Shown piece after piece: positions 8,134 through 17,316 of a stretch of 64,000 nucleotides of DNA. The stretch spans positions 1,302,001 to 1,366,000 of the forward strand of contig OZ007012.1 of NCBI GenBank assembly GCA_963931435.1, read 5' to 3'. A model generated the notes under the pieces. That model was given only the letters and a program-made list of their open reading frames with translations. It was not told where the DNA came from and made no database searches. The translations under genes were made by a program, and so were the position numbers. The DNA is from Coprousia sp963931435. Its GTDB lineage: Bacteria > Actinomycetota > Coriobacteriia > Coriobacteriales > Coriobacteriaceae. The stretch's first letter is position 1; every line of letters starts with the position of its first letter.

Positions 8134-8961
8134 ATGTCCGCCTCAACCCCGCTCCTTTCCATCCACGGACTCACCGCCTCGGTCGATGAGAAGGAGATCC
8201 TGCACGACATCGATCTTGCCGTGGCCGCTGGCGAGACCCATGTGCTCATGGGCCCCAACGGCGCGGGCAAGTCCACGCTCGGCCACGTCATCATGGGCGA
8301 CCCGGTGTACACGCAGAACGCCGGCGAGATCCTGTTCGACGGCGAGGACCTGAGCGGCCTCGGCCCCGACAAGCGCTCGCGCGCCGGGCTCTTCCTCTCG
8401 TTCCAGGCGCCGGTGGAGATCCCCGGCGTGCCGCTCTCGAGCTTCCTGCGCGCCGCGCTCGCCGCGCGCCCGGGCCGCCAGCTCAAGGGCAAGGAGTTCC
8501 GCCGCCGCGTGAAGGAGCTCTGCGCCGACCTGGACATGGATCCGGCCTACCTCAACCGCGAGCTCGGCGTCGGGTTCTCCGGCGGCGAGAAGAAGAAGGT
8601 CGAGATGCTCCAGCTGCTGCTGCTCGAGCCCAAGCTCGCCATCCTGGACGAGACCGACTCGGGCCTCGACGTCGACGCGCTCGGCGTGGTCAGCCGCGGC
8701 ATCGACCTCTACCGCAAGAGCTGCGCGGGGTCGCTCATCATCATCACCCACAACACCCGCATCCTGGAGCATCTGGACGTCGACCGCGTGCACGTGATGG
8801 TGGGCGGGCGCGTGGTGCGCGAGGACGCGGCCGACCTCATCGGCTGGATCGACGAGCACGGCTTCGAGAGCTTCGAGCGCGCCGCGGGCAGCGCGGGCGC
8901 CGAGGAGGCGGCGGGCGACGGCATCTCCGCGGCCGACCTCTCCGCCGCGATCGAGCGCTAG
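8134..8961 (+). CDS. sufC: Fe-S cluster assembly ATPase SufC
   Basis: ABC-type ATPase that drives conformational change in the SufBCD scaffold. 275 aa; seen: Walker A GPNGAGKST (~45), signature VGFSGGEKKKVEMLQ, Walker B LAILDETDSGLDVDALG with the typical SufC ETDSGLD, and the switch His in IITHNTRILEHL. A ~25-residue Ala/Glu-rich tail exceeds the usual SufC length. Start supported by GAGAAAGG. First gene of the operon; many actinobacteria place sufC after sufB and sufD, so this order is a lineage trait. Confidence 0.96.
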   Translation: MSASTPLLSIHGLTASVDEKEILHDIDLAVAAGETHVLMGPNGAGKSTLGHVIMGDPVYTQNAGEILFDGEDLSGLGPDKRSRAGLFLSFQAPVEIPGVPLSSFLRAALAARPGRQLKGKEFRRRVKELCADLDMDPAYLNRELGVGFSGGEKKKVEMLQLLLLEPKLAILDETDSGLDVDALGVVSRGIDLYRKSCAGSLIIITHNTRILEHLDVDRVHVMVGGRVVREDAADLIGWIDEHGFESFERAAGSAGAEEAAGDGISAADLSAAIER

Positions 8962-8971
8962 GAGCCGCATC

Positions 8972-10384
8972 ATGGAGAGACAGCGCACCGAGGTCGCGGA
9001 CATCGACCGCAGCCTCTACGACATCACCGACAGCGAGGAGGGCTTCGAGCGCCTCGACGAGGGCCTCACGCCCGAGATCGTGACCGAGATCTCCCGCCGC
9101 AAGGACGAGCCCGCCTGGATGCTCGACTTCCGCCTGAAGTCGCTCGAGATCTACCGCTCGATGCCCGACCCCACCTGGGGGCCCTCCATCGCCGGGCTCG
9201 ACATGGACCACATCGCCACCTACGTGAAGCCCAACACCGACCAGGCCGCCACCTGGGACGAGGTGCCCGACGACATCAAGAACACCTTCGAGCGCCTGGG
9301 CATCCCCGAGGCCGAGCGCAGCTACCTCGCCGGCGTGGGTGCCCAGTACGACTCGGAACTCGTCTACCACAACATGCAGGACACCGCCGCCAAGATGGGG
9401 ATCGTCTACTCGGGCATCGAGGAGGCGCTCCACGAGCCCAAGTGGGAGGAGCTCATCCGGAGCAGGTTCATGACGCTCATCCCGCCGAAGGACCACAAGT
9501 TCGCCGCGCTCCACGGCGCGGTGTGGTCGGGCGGGTCGTTCGTCTACGTGCCCGCCGGCACCAAGCTCGACTTCCCGCTGCAGAGCTACTTCCGCCTCAA
9601 CGCCAAGGGCGCGGGGCAGTTCGAGCACACGCTCATCATCGTTGAGGACGACGCCGACCTGCACTTCATCGAGGGCTGCTCGGCGCCCAAGTACAACGTG
9701 GCCAACCTCCACGCCGGCGCGGTGGAGCTCTTCGTGGGCAAGCGCGCGCACCTGCGCTACTCGACCATCGAGAACTGGTCGAAGAACATGTACAACCTCA
9801 ACACCAAGCGGGCGCGCGTGGAGGAGGAGGGCGAGATCGAGTGGATCTCGGGCTCGTTCGGCAGCCACGTCGGCTACCTCTACCCCATGAGCGTGCTCGT
9901 GGGCGCGCGCAGCCGCTCCAGCTTCACGGGCATCACCTTCGCCGGCGCCGGGCAGAACCTCGACACCGGCTGCAAGGCCGTGCTCGCCGCGCCCGACACC
10001 TCGGCCACGGTCGAGACCAAGGGCATCTCCAAGGGAGGCGGCATCCAGACGTTCCGCTCCTCGATCGTGGTGACCGAGAAGGCCGAGGGGGCGCGGGCCA
10101 CGGTGAGCTGCCAGTCGCTCATGCTCGATGACGAGAGCCGCTCCGACACCATCCCCTCGATGGACATCCGCGCCAAGAACGTGGACGTGGGCCACGAGGC
10201 GACGATCGGGCGCATCGGCGACGACAAGGTGTTCTACCTCATGAGCCGCGGCATCTCCGAGGAGGAGGCCCGCGCGATGATCGTGAACGGCTTCGCCGAC
10301 CCGGTGGCCAAGGAGCTCCCGCTGGAGTACGCCGTGGAGATGAACAACCTCATCAAGCTCGAGATGGAAGGGGCGATAGGGTGA
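8972..10384 (+). CDS. sufB: Fe-S cluster assembly protein SufB
   Basis: Scaffold subunit on which the cluster is built with SufC and SufD. 470 aa, full length, starting 10 bases after sufC with TAGGAG as ribosome binding site. Seen: FIEGCSAPKYNVANLHAG with the conserved Cys, STIENWSKNMYNLNTKRA, GSFGSHVGYLYPMS, and the C-terminal NVDVGHEATIGRIGDDK followed by FYLMSRGISEEEARAMIV. No intein or insertion is present. Confidence 0.97.
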   Translation: MERQRTEVADIDRSLYDITDSEEGFERLDEGLTPEIVTEISRRKDEPAWMLDFRLKSLEIYRSMPDPTWGPSIAGLDMDHIATYVKPNTDQAATWDEVPDDIKNTFERLGIPEAERSYLAGVGAQYDSELVYHNMQDTAAKMGIVYSGIEEALHEPKWEELIRSRFMTLIPPKDHKFAALHGAVWSGGSFVYVPAGTKLDFPLQSYFRLNAKGAGQFEHTLIIVEDDADLHFIEGCSAPKYNVANLHAGAVELFVGKRAHLRYSTIENWSKNMYNLNTKRARVEEEGEIEWISGSFGSHVGYLYPMSVLVGARSRSSFTGITFAGAGQNLDTGCKAVLAAPDTSATVETKGISKGGGIQTFRSSIVVTEKAEGARATVSCQSLMLDDESRSDTIPSMDIRAKNVDVGHEATIGRIGDDKVFYLMSRGISEEEARAMIVNGFADPVAKELPLEYAVEMNNLIKLEMEGAIG

Positions 10385-10445
10385 CGGGGCGCGCGACGCC
10401 GCGCCCGCTTCCGACCCGTCGGTCCTCATGCTAACGGAGATGCAG

Positions 10446-11741
10446 ATGGATGCTTTGACCATACAACACGCCAGCGCCATGCCGGCCCCCACGTGGAGCT
10501 GGCTCAAGATGAACGACGCCGCGTTCGAGATCCCGGCGGGCACCGTGCCGGCCGGCTCGGTCGAGGTGGAGGCCGCCGAGAGCGCCCTGGGCGCGCCGGG
10601 CGCCTTCGAGGCGGCCGTGGCCGCGCTGCAGGGACGCGTCGACGCGGCGCGCCCGGCCGACGAGCGCGCGCGGAGCCTGGAGCGCGCCTGCGTCCGCGCC
10701 GCGCGCGCGGAGGGGAGCGGCAGCGCCGCCGAGGGCGACCTGGGCGATCTGGACACGCCGGCGCTCTCCGCCTACCAGCGCCGCGCCACCCTCTCCGAGG
10801 TCGCCGGCGACGTCGCCGCCGACTTCGAGACCGGCATCGGGACCGATACCCGCTCCTACCTCAACTTCGTCGCAGGCGAGCCCACCGTGCTGCGCGTGCG
10901 CCCCGGCGCGCATGAGACGGCCGTGGTGCGCGTCGGCGCCGAGGACGGGGAGGCCGCAGCCGCCGAGGTCGACGCCGTGGTCGAGGCGGACGGGGCACTC
11001 GAGCTCTCCATCGTGCTCGACGGCACCGAGGCCGCCGGCGAGGCGGACCTCCTGCTCGGAAGCGAGCTGCGCGTCTTCGCCGGCGCGCGCGCACGGGTGG
11101 GCGTCGTCGTCTACACCCTGGGCGGCCCGCGCGCCCGCGCGCTCGACGACTCCGGGTTCGTGCTCGACGAGGGCGCGCGCGTGACCGTGCGCCACGTGGT
11201 TCTCGGCGGCGCCGCCACGGCCACGGGGCTCGCTGCCGACCTGCGCGGCGACCTCTCGCGCATCGACATCGACACGCGCTACCTCGCCTCCGGCGACGAG
11301 CGGCGCGACTTCAACTACATCGTCCGCCAGCGCGGGCGCCGCACCGTCTCCAACATGGACGCCAACGGCGTGCTCGCCGGGCGCGCCCGGAAGGTGCTGC
11401 GCGGCACCATCGACCTCGTGCACGGCTGCAAGGGCTCCGAGGGCACCGAGCGCGAGACGGTGCTTCTGGCCAACCAGGGCGTCGACAACAAGACGGTGCC
11501 CACGATCCTGTGCGACGAGGACGACGTCGCCGGCAACCACGGCGCGACCATCGGGCACGTCCGCCCCGACCAGCTCTTCTACCTGGCCTGCCGCGGCATC
11601 TCCGAGGCGCAGGCCGAGGAGCTGTTCCTGCGCGCCAAGCTCGAGGACGCCTGGCTCGCCGCCCCCGATGAGCGCACCCGCGCCGCCGTCGGCCGCCTGG
11701 GACGGGCCCTCGCCGAGGACTTCGAGGAGGATCTCTCATGA
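10446..11741 (+). CDS. sufD: Fe-S cluster assembly protein SufD
   Basis: Second scaffold half, partner of SufB. 431 aa from ATG 10446 (GGAG six bases before); an ATG 18 bases upstream lacks a good site. The N-terminal half is Ala/Glu/Arg-rich and diverged, but the C-terminal beta-helix part is clear: SNMDANGVLAGRARKVLRGT, LANQGVDNKTVPTILCDEDD, VAGNHGATIGHVRPDQLFYL and ACRGISEAQAEELFLRAKLE. The stop overlaps the sufS start (ATGA), implying coupled translation. Confidence 0.92.
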   Translation: MDALTIQHASAMPAPTWSWLKMNDAAFEIPAGTVPAGSVEVEAAESALGAPGAFEAAVAALQGRVDAARPADERARSLERACVRAARAEGSGSAAEGDLGDLDTPALSAYQRRATLSEVAGDVAADFETGIGTDTRSYLNFVAGEPTVLRVRPGAHETAVVRVGAEDGEAAAAEVDAVVEADGALELSIVLDGTEAAGEADLLLGSELRVFAGARARVGVVVYTLGGPRARALDDSGFVLDEGARVTVRHVVLGGAATATGLAADLRGDLSRIDIDTRYLASGDERRDFNYIVRQRGRRTVSNMDANGVLAGRARKVLRGTIDLVHGCKGSEGTERETVLLANQGVDNKTVPTILCDEDDVAGNHGATIGHVRPDQLFYLACRGISEAQAEELFLRAKLEDAWLAAPDERTRAAVGRLGRALAEDFEEDLS

Positions 11742-13081
11742 TCGACACCGAGCACGTCTCCTGCGACACCTGCACCGCGCCCGGCGGCCCCGTGGTGGAC
11801 GCCACGGACGCCGCGTCGCGCGCCTGGCCGCGCGCCGACATCGCCGCCAACCCCTACAAGGACGCCTTCCCGCTGCTCGCCGGCCATCCTGAGATCGCGT
11901 TTCTGGACAGCGCCGCCACCGCGCAGCGCCCCTCCTGCGTGCTCGACGCGCAGCGCCGCTTCTACGAGACCATGAACGCCAACCCCCTGCGCGGCCTCTA
12001 CGGCCTCTCGGTCGAGGCGACCGAGGCCATCGCGAAGGTGCGCGCCCAGATCGCCCGGCTCATCGGCGCCGTGGACGAGGCGGGGCGGCCGCGTACGGCG
12101 GAGATCGTCTTCACCCGCAACACGAGCGAGTCGCTGAACCTCGTCGCCCGCGCCTTCGCGCCGGTCGTGCTGCGCCCCGGCGACGAGGTGGCCATCACCA
12201 TCATGGAGCACCACTCCAACCTCATCCCCTGGCAGCAGGCCTGCCGCGCCGCGGGCGCCAAGCTCGTCTACCTCTACCCCACCAAAACCGGCGAGCTCAC
12301 GGACGCCGAGATCGCGGCCAAGATCGGCCCCCGGACGCGGATCGTCGCCGCGACCATGGTCTCCAACGTGCTGGGCTGCCGCGTTCCGGTGGAGAAGCTC
12401 GCCGCCGCGGTGCACGCCCAGGACGGCTACCTGGTCGTCGACGGCGCGCAGTCGGTCCCGCACATGCCGGTCGACGTGCGCGCGCTCGGCGCGGACTTCC
12501 TCGCCTTCTCCGGGCACAAGGCGCTCGGCCCCATGGGGATCGGCGTGCTCTGGGGGCGCAGGGAGCTCCTCGAGGCGGCCGAGCCCTTTCTCACCGGCGG
12601 CGAGATGATCGACTCCGTGACCGAGCAGGGGGCCGTCTGGGCGCCCGTGCCCGAGAAGTTCGAGGCCGGCACGCAGGACGCCGCGGGCATCTACGCCACC
12701 GGCGCCGCGCTGGACTACCTGGTGGATCAGGTGGGCTACGACGCCGTCCAGGAGCGCGAGCAGGCGCTCGTCCACTACGCCATGGCGCGCATGGTCGAGC
12801 TGCCCTGGGTATCCATCCTGGGTTCCATCTACTGGGACCGCCACCACGGCGTCATCAGCTTCAACGTGCGCGGCATCCATCCGCATGATGTGGCGAGCAT
12901 CCTCGACATGTCCGGCGTCTGCATCCGCGCCGGGCACCACTGCGCCCAGCCGCTCCTGGCGTGGATGGGCTGCGAGAACCTCGCCTGCTGCCGCGCGAGC
13001 CTGGCCTTCTACAACGACCAAGCCGATATCGACCGCTTCATCGACGGCCTCGAGGCCGTCTGGAAGACCTTCCACGCCTAG
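11738..13081 (+). CDS. sufS: cysteine desulfurase SufS
   Basis: PLP enzyme (class V aminotransferase fold, group II desulfurase) that removes sulfur from cysteine and hands it to SufU. 447 aa. Seen: MEHHSNLIPWQQ (PLP-stacking His), DGAQSVPHMPVDV, PLP Lys261 in AFSGHKALGPMG, and active-site Cys402 in IRAGHHCAQPL. The N-terminus carries an extra ~40 residues with a CDTC pair before the usual start of homology; whether these are translated or a later start is used is unclear, but the ATGA overlap with sufD favours the first ATG. Confidence 0.96.
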   Translation: MIDTEHVSCDTCTAPGGPVVDATDAASRAWPRADIAANPYKDAFPLLAGHPEIAFLDSAATAQRPSCVLDAQRRFYETMNANPLRGLYGLSVEATEAIAKVRAQIARLIGAVDEAGRPRTAEIVFTRNTSESLNLVARAFAPVVLRPGDEVAITIMEHHSNLIPWQQACRAAGAKLVYLYPTKTGELTDAEIAAKIGPRTRIVAATMVSNVLGCRVPVEKLAAAVHAQDGYLVVDGAQSVPHMPVDVRALGADFLAFSGHKALGPMGIGVLWGRRELLEAAEPFLTGGEMIDSVTEQGAVWAPVPEKFEAGTQDAAGIYATGAALDYLVDQVGYDAVQEREQALVHYAMARMVELPWVSILGSIYWDRHHGVISFNVRGIHPHDVASILDMSGVCIRAGHHCAQPLLAWMGCENLACCRASLAFYNDQADIDRFIDGLEAVWKTFHA

Positions 13082-13132
13082 ATTCCGCGCGATGCCGCGT
13101 GCCGGCGACGCCGCGTCTGCTCCGCGTCATAG

Positions 13133-13247
13133 GGGGACGTGCCCCGCTCATCCCATAAAGGGGTCGAAAGGAACACGTCCCCAACCAACCCAGGGCACCG
13201 CCCCCAGGCCCGGCCCCGGGTCGAAAGGAACACGTCCCCAACCAACC
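13133..13247. repeat. intergenic repeats between sufS and sufU
   Basis: A 30-base unit (GGGTCGAAAGGAACACGTCC then CCAACCAACC) occurs at 13161-13190 and again, identically, at 13218-13247. GGGGACGTG at 13133-13141 is the exact inverse of CACGTCCCC in unit 1 (13174-13182), so the transcript can fold here. The following stretch is a CCAA-rich run. The 230-bp gap is unusual inside an otherwise tight operon. Confidence 0.75.
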
Positions 13248-13313
13248 AACCGACCAACCCTCGACCAATCTCCAACCAACCGGCACCGCACGGCACGCCC
13301 CGAAAGGACCCCC

Positions 13314-13742
13314 ATGGCCAGCATCTACAGCTCCACCACCTTCATGGAGCACAACGCCCACCCCGACTACAAGTACGCGATGGACGCCCCCACCCATAGC
13401 CACGACGGCATCAACCCGAGCTGCGGCGACGAGCTCACGCTCCAGCTGCGCGTGGAGGGAGGCGTCATCGAGGAGGCGAGCTTCACGGGCCACGGCTGCG
13501 CGATCAGCCAGGCCTCGGCCGACATCATGGCCGAGCTCATCACCGGCGAGACCGTCGAGGAGGCGAAGCGCCTCTCGGGGCTCTTCCTCGCGATGATCCG
13601 CGGCGAGGAGCTCTCCGAGGAGGACCTCGAGGATCTGGACGAGGCCGCGCAGCTCAAGGACATCTCCCACATGCCGGCGCGCGTCAAGTGCGCCGAGCTC
13701 GCCTGGCGCACCCTCGACGGCATCCTCGACGAAAACGTGTAG
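13314..13742 (+). CDS. sufU: Fe-S assembly sulfur-transfer protein SufU
   Basis: Zinc-dependent sulfurtransferase that takes the persulfide from SufS. 142 aa; ATG 13314 follows GAAAGGA. Zinc ligands and partners: Cys37 and Asp39 in NPSCGDELTLQL, Cys62 in GHGCAISQASAD, Cys126 in ARVKCAELAW. The SufU-specific insertion (ITGETVEEAKRLSGLFLAMI region) is present, separating it from IscU-type scaffolds. It lies 232 bases after sufS, beyond a repeat-bearing gap, so it may be transcribed with the operon or have its own start. Confidence 0.93.
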   Translation: MASIYSSTTFMEHNAHPDYKYAMDAPTHSHDGINPSCGDELTLQLRVEGGVIEEASFTGHGCAISQASADIMAELITGETVEEAKRLSGLFLAMIRGEELSEEDLEDLDEAAQLKDISHMPARVKCAELAWRTLDGILDENV

Positions 13743-13815
13743 CGCGCCGATGCGCCCCCTCCCCTCGGGCGGTTCGGGTACACTGGCTAGGAACCCTACC
13801 GGATAGGAAGCTGCC

Positions 13816-15189
13816 GTGGCCCATCGACCCGATCGCAAGCGCCCCGCCGAGAGCCGGAGCGCTCACGCCGCCGACTCCCCGCGCGAGCGCGCGGGCGCCG
13901 CACCCAAGCTCTACGTCGGCGACGCGTGGTCCGCGCGCGACCGCGACGCGGATCGCTCCTCGCTCAAGCAGGTGCGCTTCACCTTCATCATCCTCGCCGT
14001 CGTAGGCGTCGCCTATGCGGTCTACCTGGTGCTGAGCGGACAGGCCGATGACTTCATCCGGGCGCTGGCCGGCGTCGACTTGGCGTGGATCGCAGCCGGG
14101 GTCGTCTGCTTCCTGTTCTACTACGTCTTCGGCGTCCTCGCGTTCGCCGTGCTCACCGCCCTCGACCACGACTCGCCGGTGGGGTACCGCGACCTCATGA
14201 GCGTCGAGGCCTCGGGCGTGTTCTTCATGCGCCTCACCCCCGGCGGCGCGGGCGTCATACCCTCGCAGATCTACCGCCTCACGCGCGCCGGCCTCTCATT
14301 CGCCGACGCCACGGCCCTGCAGTCCGTGCGCTTCACCCTCTACGAGGCGGGCGAGGGCATCTTCGCCGCCATCATGCTGCTGTTCTGCGGGGGCTACTTC
14401 CTCACGACCTTCGCCGACGTCCGCATCATCGGCCTCGACGTCACCTGGATCGGCATCTTCATATTCGCCGTCAAGTTCGTGCAGGTCTCGGTTGCCCTCC
14501 TCATCTGCCTGCTCCCCGGCCCCATCAAGGCGGTCGCGCACGCCGGCCTGCGCGCGGGGCACGCGGTGCGCATCCTGAACGATGAGCGCTACCAGCGCCT
14601 CCGCGACCTGGTGGACACCCAGGTCGCCACCTTCGCCCGCGCCTTCCGCAACGGCGCCGCCCACTGGCGCGTCATGCTCGCCGCCGAGCTCATCACGCTC
14701 CTCCAGCTCGGGTGCATGTACGCGCTCCCCTACTTCGTGCTCCGCTCCTTCGGGCTCGAGGCGGACCTCCTCATCTGCCTCGCCTCGGGGTCGCTCGTGG
14801 AGCTGCTCGTGAACGCGATCCCGCTGCCCGGCGGCGCCGGCGGCGCCGAGGTGGGCTTCTCCTACCTGTTCGGCGGCATGTTCGGCTGGCACCTCTCCGC
14901 CGGCCTCGTGATCTGGCGCAGCATCGAGTACCTGCTGCCGGTGCTCATCGCCGCCCCCTGCATGGGCATGCGCTCCGCATCGGGCGAGAGCATCTACCAC
15001 CGCTTCATGCGCTGGCGCGCCAACGCGCGGCGCCTCATCCGCCGCGACCGGGGCGCGCTCGAGCGGCCGCAGGGCATCTCCTACCGGCCCCGGCGCGAGG
15101 GGCGCCGCCGGTCCAGCGACGACGATCAAGCGGTCCCTCCCGCAGCCGCCCGGCATCAATCCGAGGACGACACGTCATCGCAGCGGTAG
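13816..15189 (+). CDS. YbhN/AglD-type integral membrane protein (UPF0104)
   Basis: 457 aa from GTG 13816. A ~50-residue basic N-terminus and a basic C-terminal tail frame about eight hydrophobic helices. Seen: FFMRLTPGGAGVIPSQIYRL and NAIPLPGGAGGAEVGFSYLFGG, the paired Pro-Gly-Gly motifs of the lysylphosphatidylglycerol synthase transmembrane/flippase-like family. Members are membrane enzymes or lipid-linked transporters; the soluble MprF aminoacyl-transfer domain is absent, so lysylation is not expected. Substrate unknown. Not obviously co-transcribed with sufU (73-base gap). Confidence 0.8.
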   Translation: MAHRPDRKRPAESRSAHAADSPRERAGAAPKLYVGDAWSARDRDADRSSLKQVRFTFIILAVVGVAYAVYLVLSGQADDFIRALAGVDLAWIAAGVVCFLFYYVFGVLAFAVLTALDHDSPVGYRDLMSVEASGVFFMRLTPGGAGVIPSQIYRLTRAGLSFADATALQSVRFTLYEAGEGIFAAIMLLFCGGYFLTTFADVRIIGLDVTWIGIFIFAVKFVQVSVALLICLLPGPIKAVAHAGLRAGHAVRILNDERYQRLRDLVDTQVATFARAFRNGAAHWRVMLAAELITLLQLGCMYALPYFVLRSFGLEADLLICLASGSLVELLVNAIPLPGGAGGAEVGFSYLFGGMFGWHLSAGLVIWRSIEYLLPVLIAAPCMGMRSASGESIYHRFMRWRANARRLIRRDRGALERPQGISYRPRREGRRRSSDDDQAVPPAAARHQSEDDTSSQR

Positions 15190-15352
15190 CGGGAGCCCAG
15201 GCTCGCCCGGCGCGCCATCACCGCAAGCTCCCCGGGCCCTCCCATGCGCCCCTCCTCCCGCCGCCTTTCCGCCAGCATACCAGCTCGCCTCAGGTTTCGT
15301 AGCGGAATCGTTTTTCGCTCCATCAAGTGGCGATGCGACGGGCGATTCGCGC

Positions 15353-15404
15353 TACAATGATTCTGCATGTCAGTGCCCGGCGACGCGCATCGCCGCGCAC
15401 CGGG
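15353..15404 (+). promoter_or_regulatory. possible promoter and 5' hairpin of the NifU-like operon
   Basis: TACAAT at 15353-15358 is a fair -10 about 70 bases before the start, but I see no clear -35. The leader then has CCCGG (15376-15380) facing CCGGG (15400-15404) around a GC-rich loop, giving a small hairpin. Confidence 0.35.
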
Positions 15405-15429
15405 ATTCAACACGAAAGAGAGGAGAGGC

Positions 15430-16164
15430 ATGCAGTACACAGCAGAAGTGGAGAACATGTGCCCCGTCGCCAAGGGCGCATACCACGGCCCCGCGCCCAT
15501 CCCCGAGGAGGGCAAGTGGGTCCAGGCCAAGGAGATCTCCGACATCTCCGGTCTCACCCACGGCGTGGGTTGGTGCGCTCCCCAGCAGGGCGCCTGCAAG
15601 CTCACGCTCAACGTCAAGGACGGCATCATCGAGGAGTGCCTCGTCGAGACCCTCGGCTGCTCGGGCATGACCCACTCCGCGGCCATGGCCTCCGAGATCC
15701 TTCCCGGCAAGACCATCCTCGAGGCGCTCAACACCGACCTCGTCTGCGACGCCATCAACGTCGCCATGCGCGAGCTGTTCCTGCAGATCGTCTACGGCCG
15801 CAGCCAGACCGCCTTCTCCGAGGACGGCCTGCCCGTGGGTGCCTCCCTCGACGACCTGGGCAAGGGCCTGCGCTCCCAGGTGGGCACCATGTTCGGCACC
15901 AAGCTCAAGGGCGCTCGTTACCTCGAGCTCGCCCAGGGCTACGTCACCCGCATGGCGCTGAACGAGAACAACGAGATCATCGCCTTCGAGTTCCTGAACC
16001 TCGGCAAGTTCACCGATGCCCTCAAGAAGGGCGTCTCCCCCGAGGAGGCCATCGCCGGCGCCATGGGCCACTACGGCCAGTGGGAGGCTGCGGCCAAGTA
16101 CATCGACCCCCGCACCGACGAGGAGACCCATACCGTCGCCTCCACGTTCCCGGTTCACGAGTAG
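15430..16164 (+). CDS. NifU-like iron-sulfur scaffold-type protein paired with GGGtGRT protein
   Basis: 244 aa; ATG 15430 chosen for the strong GAGAGGAGAGG before it. The central part resembles the IscU/NifU N-terminal domain: GWCAPQQGACKLTLNVKDGI, LVETLGCSGMTHSAAMASEI, with Cys residues in positions where IscU has ligands (C in GACK, C in LGCSGMT, C in LVCDAI). The C-terminal ~100 residues (RYLELAQGYVTRMALNENNE) are not from classic IscU. It lies 18 bases before the GGGtGRT gene. Codon choice is strongly biased and uniform, suggesting high expression. A role in metal-cluster handling for the partner is inferred. Confidence 0.8.
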   Translation: MQYTAEVENMCPVAKGAYHGPAPIPEEGKWVQAKEISDISGLTHGVGWCAPQQGACKLTLNVKDGIIEECLVETLGCSGMTHSAAMASEILPGKTILEALNTDLVCDAINVAMRELFLQIVYGRSQTAFSEDGLPVGASLDDLGKGLRSQVGTMFGTKLKGARYLELAQGYVTRMALNENNEIIAFEFLNLGKFTDALKKGVSPEEAIAGAMGHYGQWEAAAKYIDPRTDEETHTVASTFPVHE

Positions 16165-16182
16165 AAAGGGAGGGAATAGACC

Positions 16183-17187
16183 ATGGCTGTAAGCTTCGAA
16201 GGTTACGAGCGCCGCATCGACAAGATCAACGTGTGCCTCGCTGAGAACGGCATCTCCTCCCTCGAGGAAGCCGAGCAGATCTGCCTCGACAAGGGTGTCA
16301 ACCCCCGCGAGATCGTCGAGGGCGTCCAGTCCATCGCGTTCGAGAACGCCAAGTGGGCCTACACCCTGGGCTGCGCGCTCGCCATCAAGAAGGGCGCCGC
16401 GAACGCCTCTGAGGCCGCCGCGATCATCGGCGAGGGCCTCCAGGCCTTCTGCGTGCCCGGCTCCGTCGCCGAGGACCGCAAGGTCGGTCTCGGTCACGGC
16501 AACCTGGGCGCCATGCTCCTCGGTGACGACACCGAGTGCTTCGCGTTCCTGGCCGGTCACGAGTCCTTCGCGGCCGCGGAGGGCGCCATCGGCATCGCGA
16601 TGAACGCCAACAAGGCCCGCAAGAAGCCGCTGCGCGTCATCCTGAACGGCCTCGGCAAGGACGCCGCTCAGATCATCGCCCGCATCAACGGCTTCACCTA
16701 CGTGAAGACCCAGTTCGACTACTTCACGAGCGAGCTCAAGGTCGTCGAGAAGATCGCCTACTCCGACGGCCCGCGCGCCGAGGTCAACTGCTACGGCGCC
16801 GACGACGTCCGCGAGGGCGTGGCCATCATGTGGGCGGAGAACGTCGACATCTCGATCACCGGTAACTCCACCAACCCCACGCGCTTCCAGCACCCCGTTG
16901 CGGGCACCTACTTCAAGGAGCGCGTGCTTGCCGGTAAGAAGTACTTCTCCGTCGCCTCCGGTGGCGGCACCGGCCGTACCCTGCACCCGGACAACATGGC
17001 TGCCGGCCCCGCCTCCTACGGCATGACCGACACCATGGGCCGCATGCACTCCAGCGCCCAGTTCGCCGGCTCCTCCTCGGTGCCTGCGCACGTGGACATG
17101 ATGGGCCTCATCGGCATGGGCAACAACCCCATGGTCGGTGCGACCGTCGCCTGCGCCGTCGCCGTGAACGCCGCTCTGAACGAGTAA
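16183..17187 (+). CDS. GGGtGRT family protein
   Basis: 334 aa, named for SVASGGGTGRTLHPDNMAAG (about residues 264-283). Function unknown. Also visible: GLGHGNLGAMLLGDDTECFA, AIGIAMNANKARKKPLRVIL (possible nucleotide or anion loop) and a Gly/Met-rich end (GLIGMGNNPMVGATV). No signal peptide or membrane helix, so cytoplasmic. It is the second gene of a two-gene operon closed by a strong terminator, and the pairing with a NifU-like protein is what I know from anaerobe genomes. Highly biased codon use suggests abundance. Confidence 0.85.
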   Translation: MAVSFEGYERRIDKINVCLAENGISSLEEAEQICLDKGVNPREIVEGVQSIAFENAKWAYTLGCALAIKKGAANASEAAAIIGEGLQAFCVPGSVAEDRKVGLGHGNLGAMLLGDDTECFAFLAGHESFAAAEGAIGIAMNANKARKKPLRVILNGLGKDAAQIIARINGFTYVKTQFDYFTSELKVVEKIAYSDGPRAEVNCYGADDVREGVAIMWAENVDISITGNSTNPTRFQHPVAGTYFKERVLAGKKYFSVASGGGTGRTLHPDNMAAGPASYGMTDTMGRMHSSAQFAGSSSVPAHVDMMGLIGMGNNPMVGATVACAVAVNAALNE

Positions 17188-17226
17188 CGTCGGCTGCGTT
17201 TCGCGCACGCTCATGCGCAACCTCAA

Positions 17227-17258
17227 GGCGCCGTCACCTTCGGGTGGCGGCGCCTTTT
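17227..17258 (+). terminator. Rho-independent terminator of the GGGtGRT operon
   Basis: 12-bp stem GGCGCCGTCACC / GGTGGCGGCGCC (one G-T pair) around a TTCG tetraloop, followed by TTTT. Confidence 0.9.
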
Positions 17259-17316
17259 GCGTGCATGGGACACGCTGGCGCATCCCGCAAGGGCCGAGCC
17301 CCTCAGTGAAGGTCGG

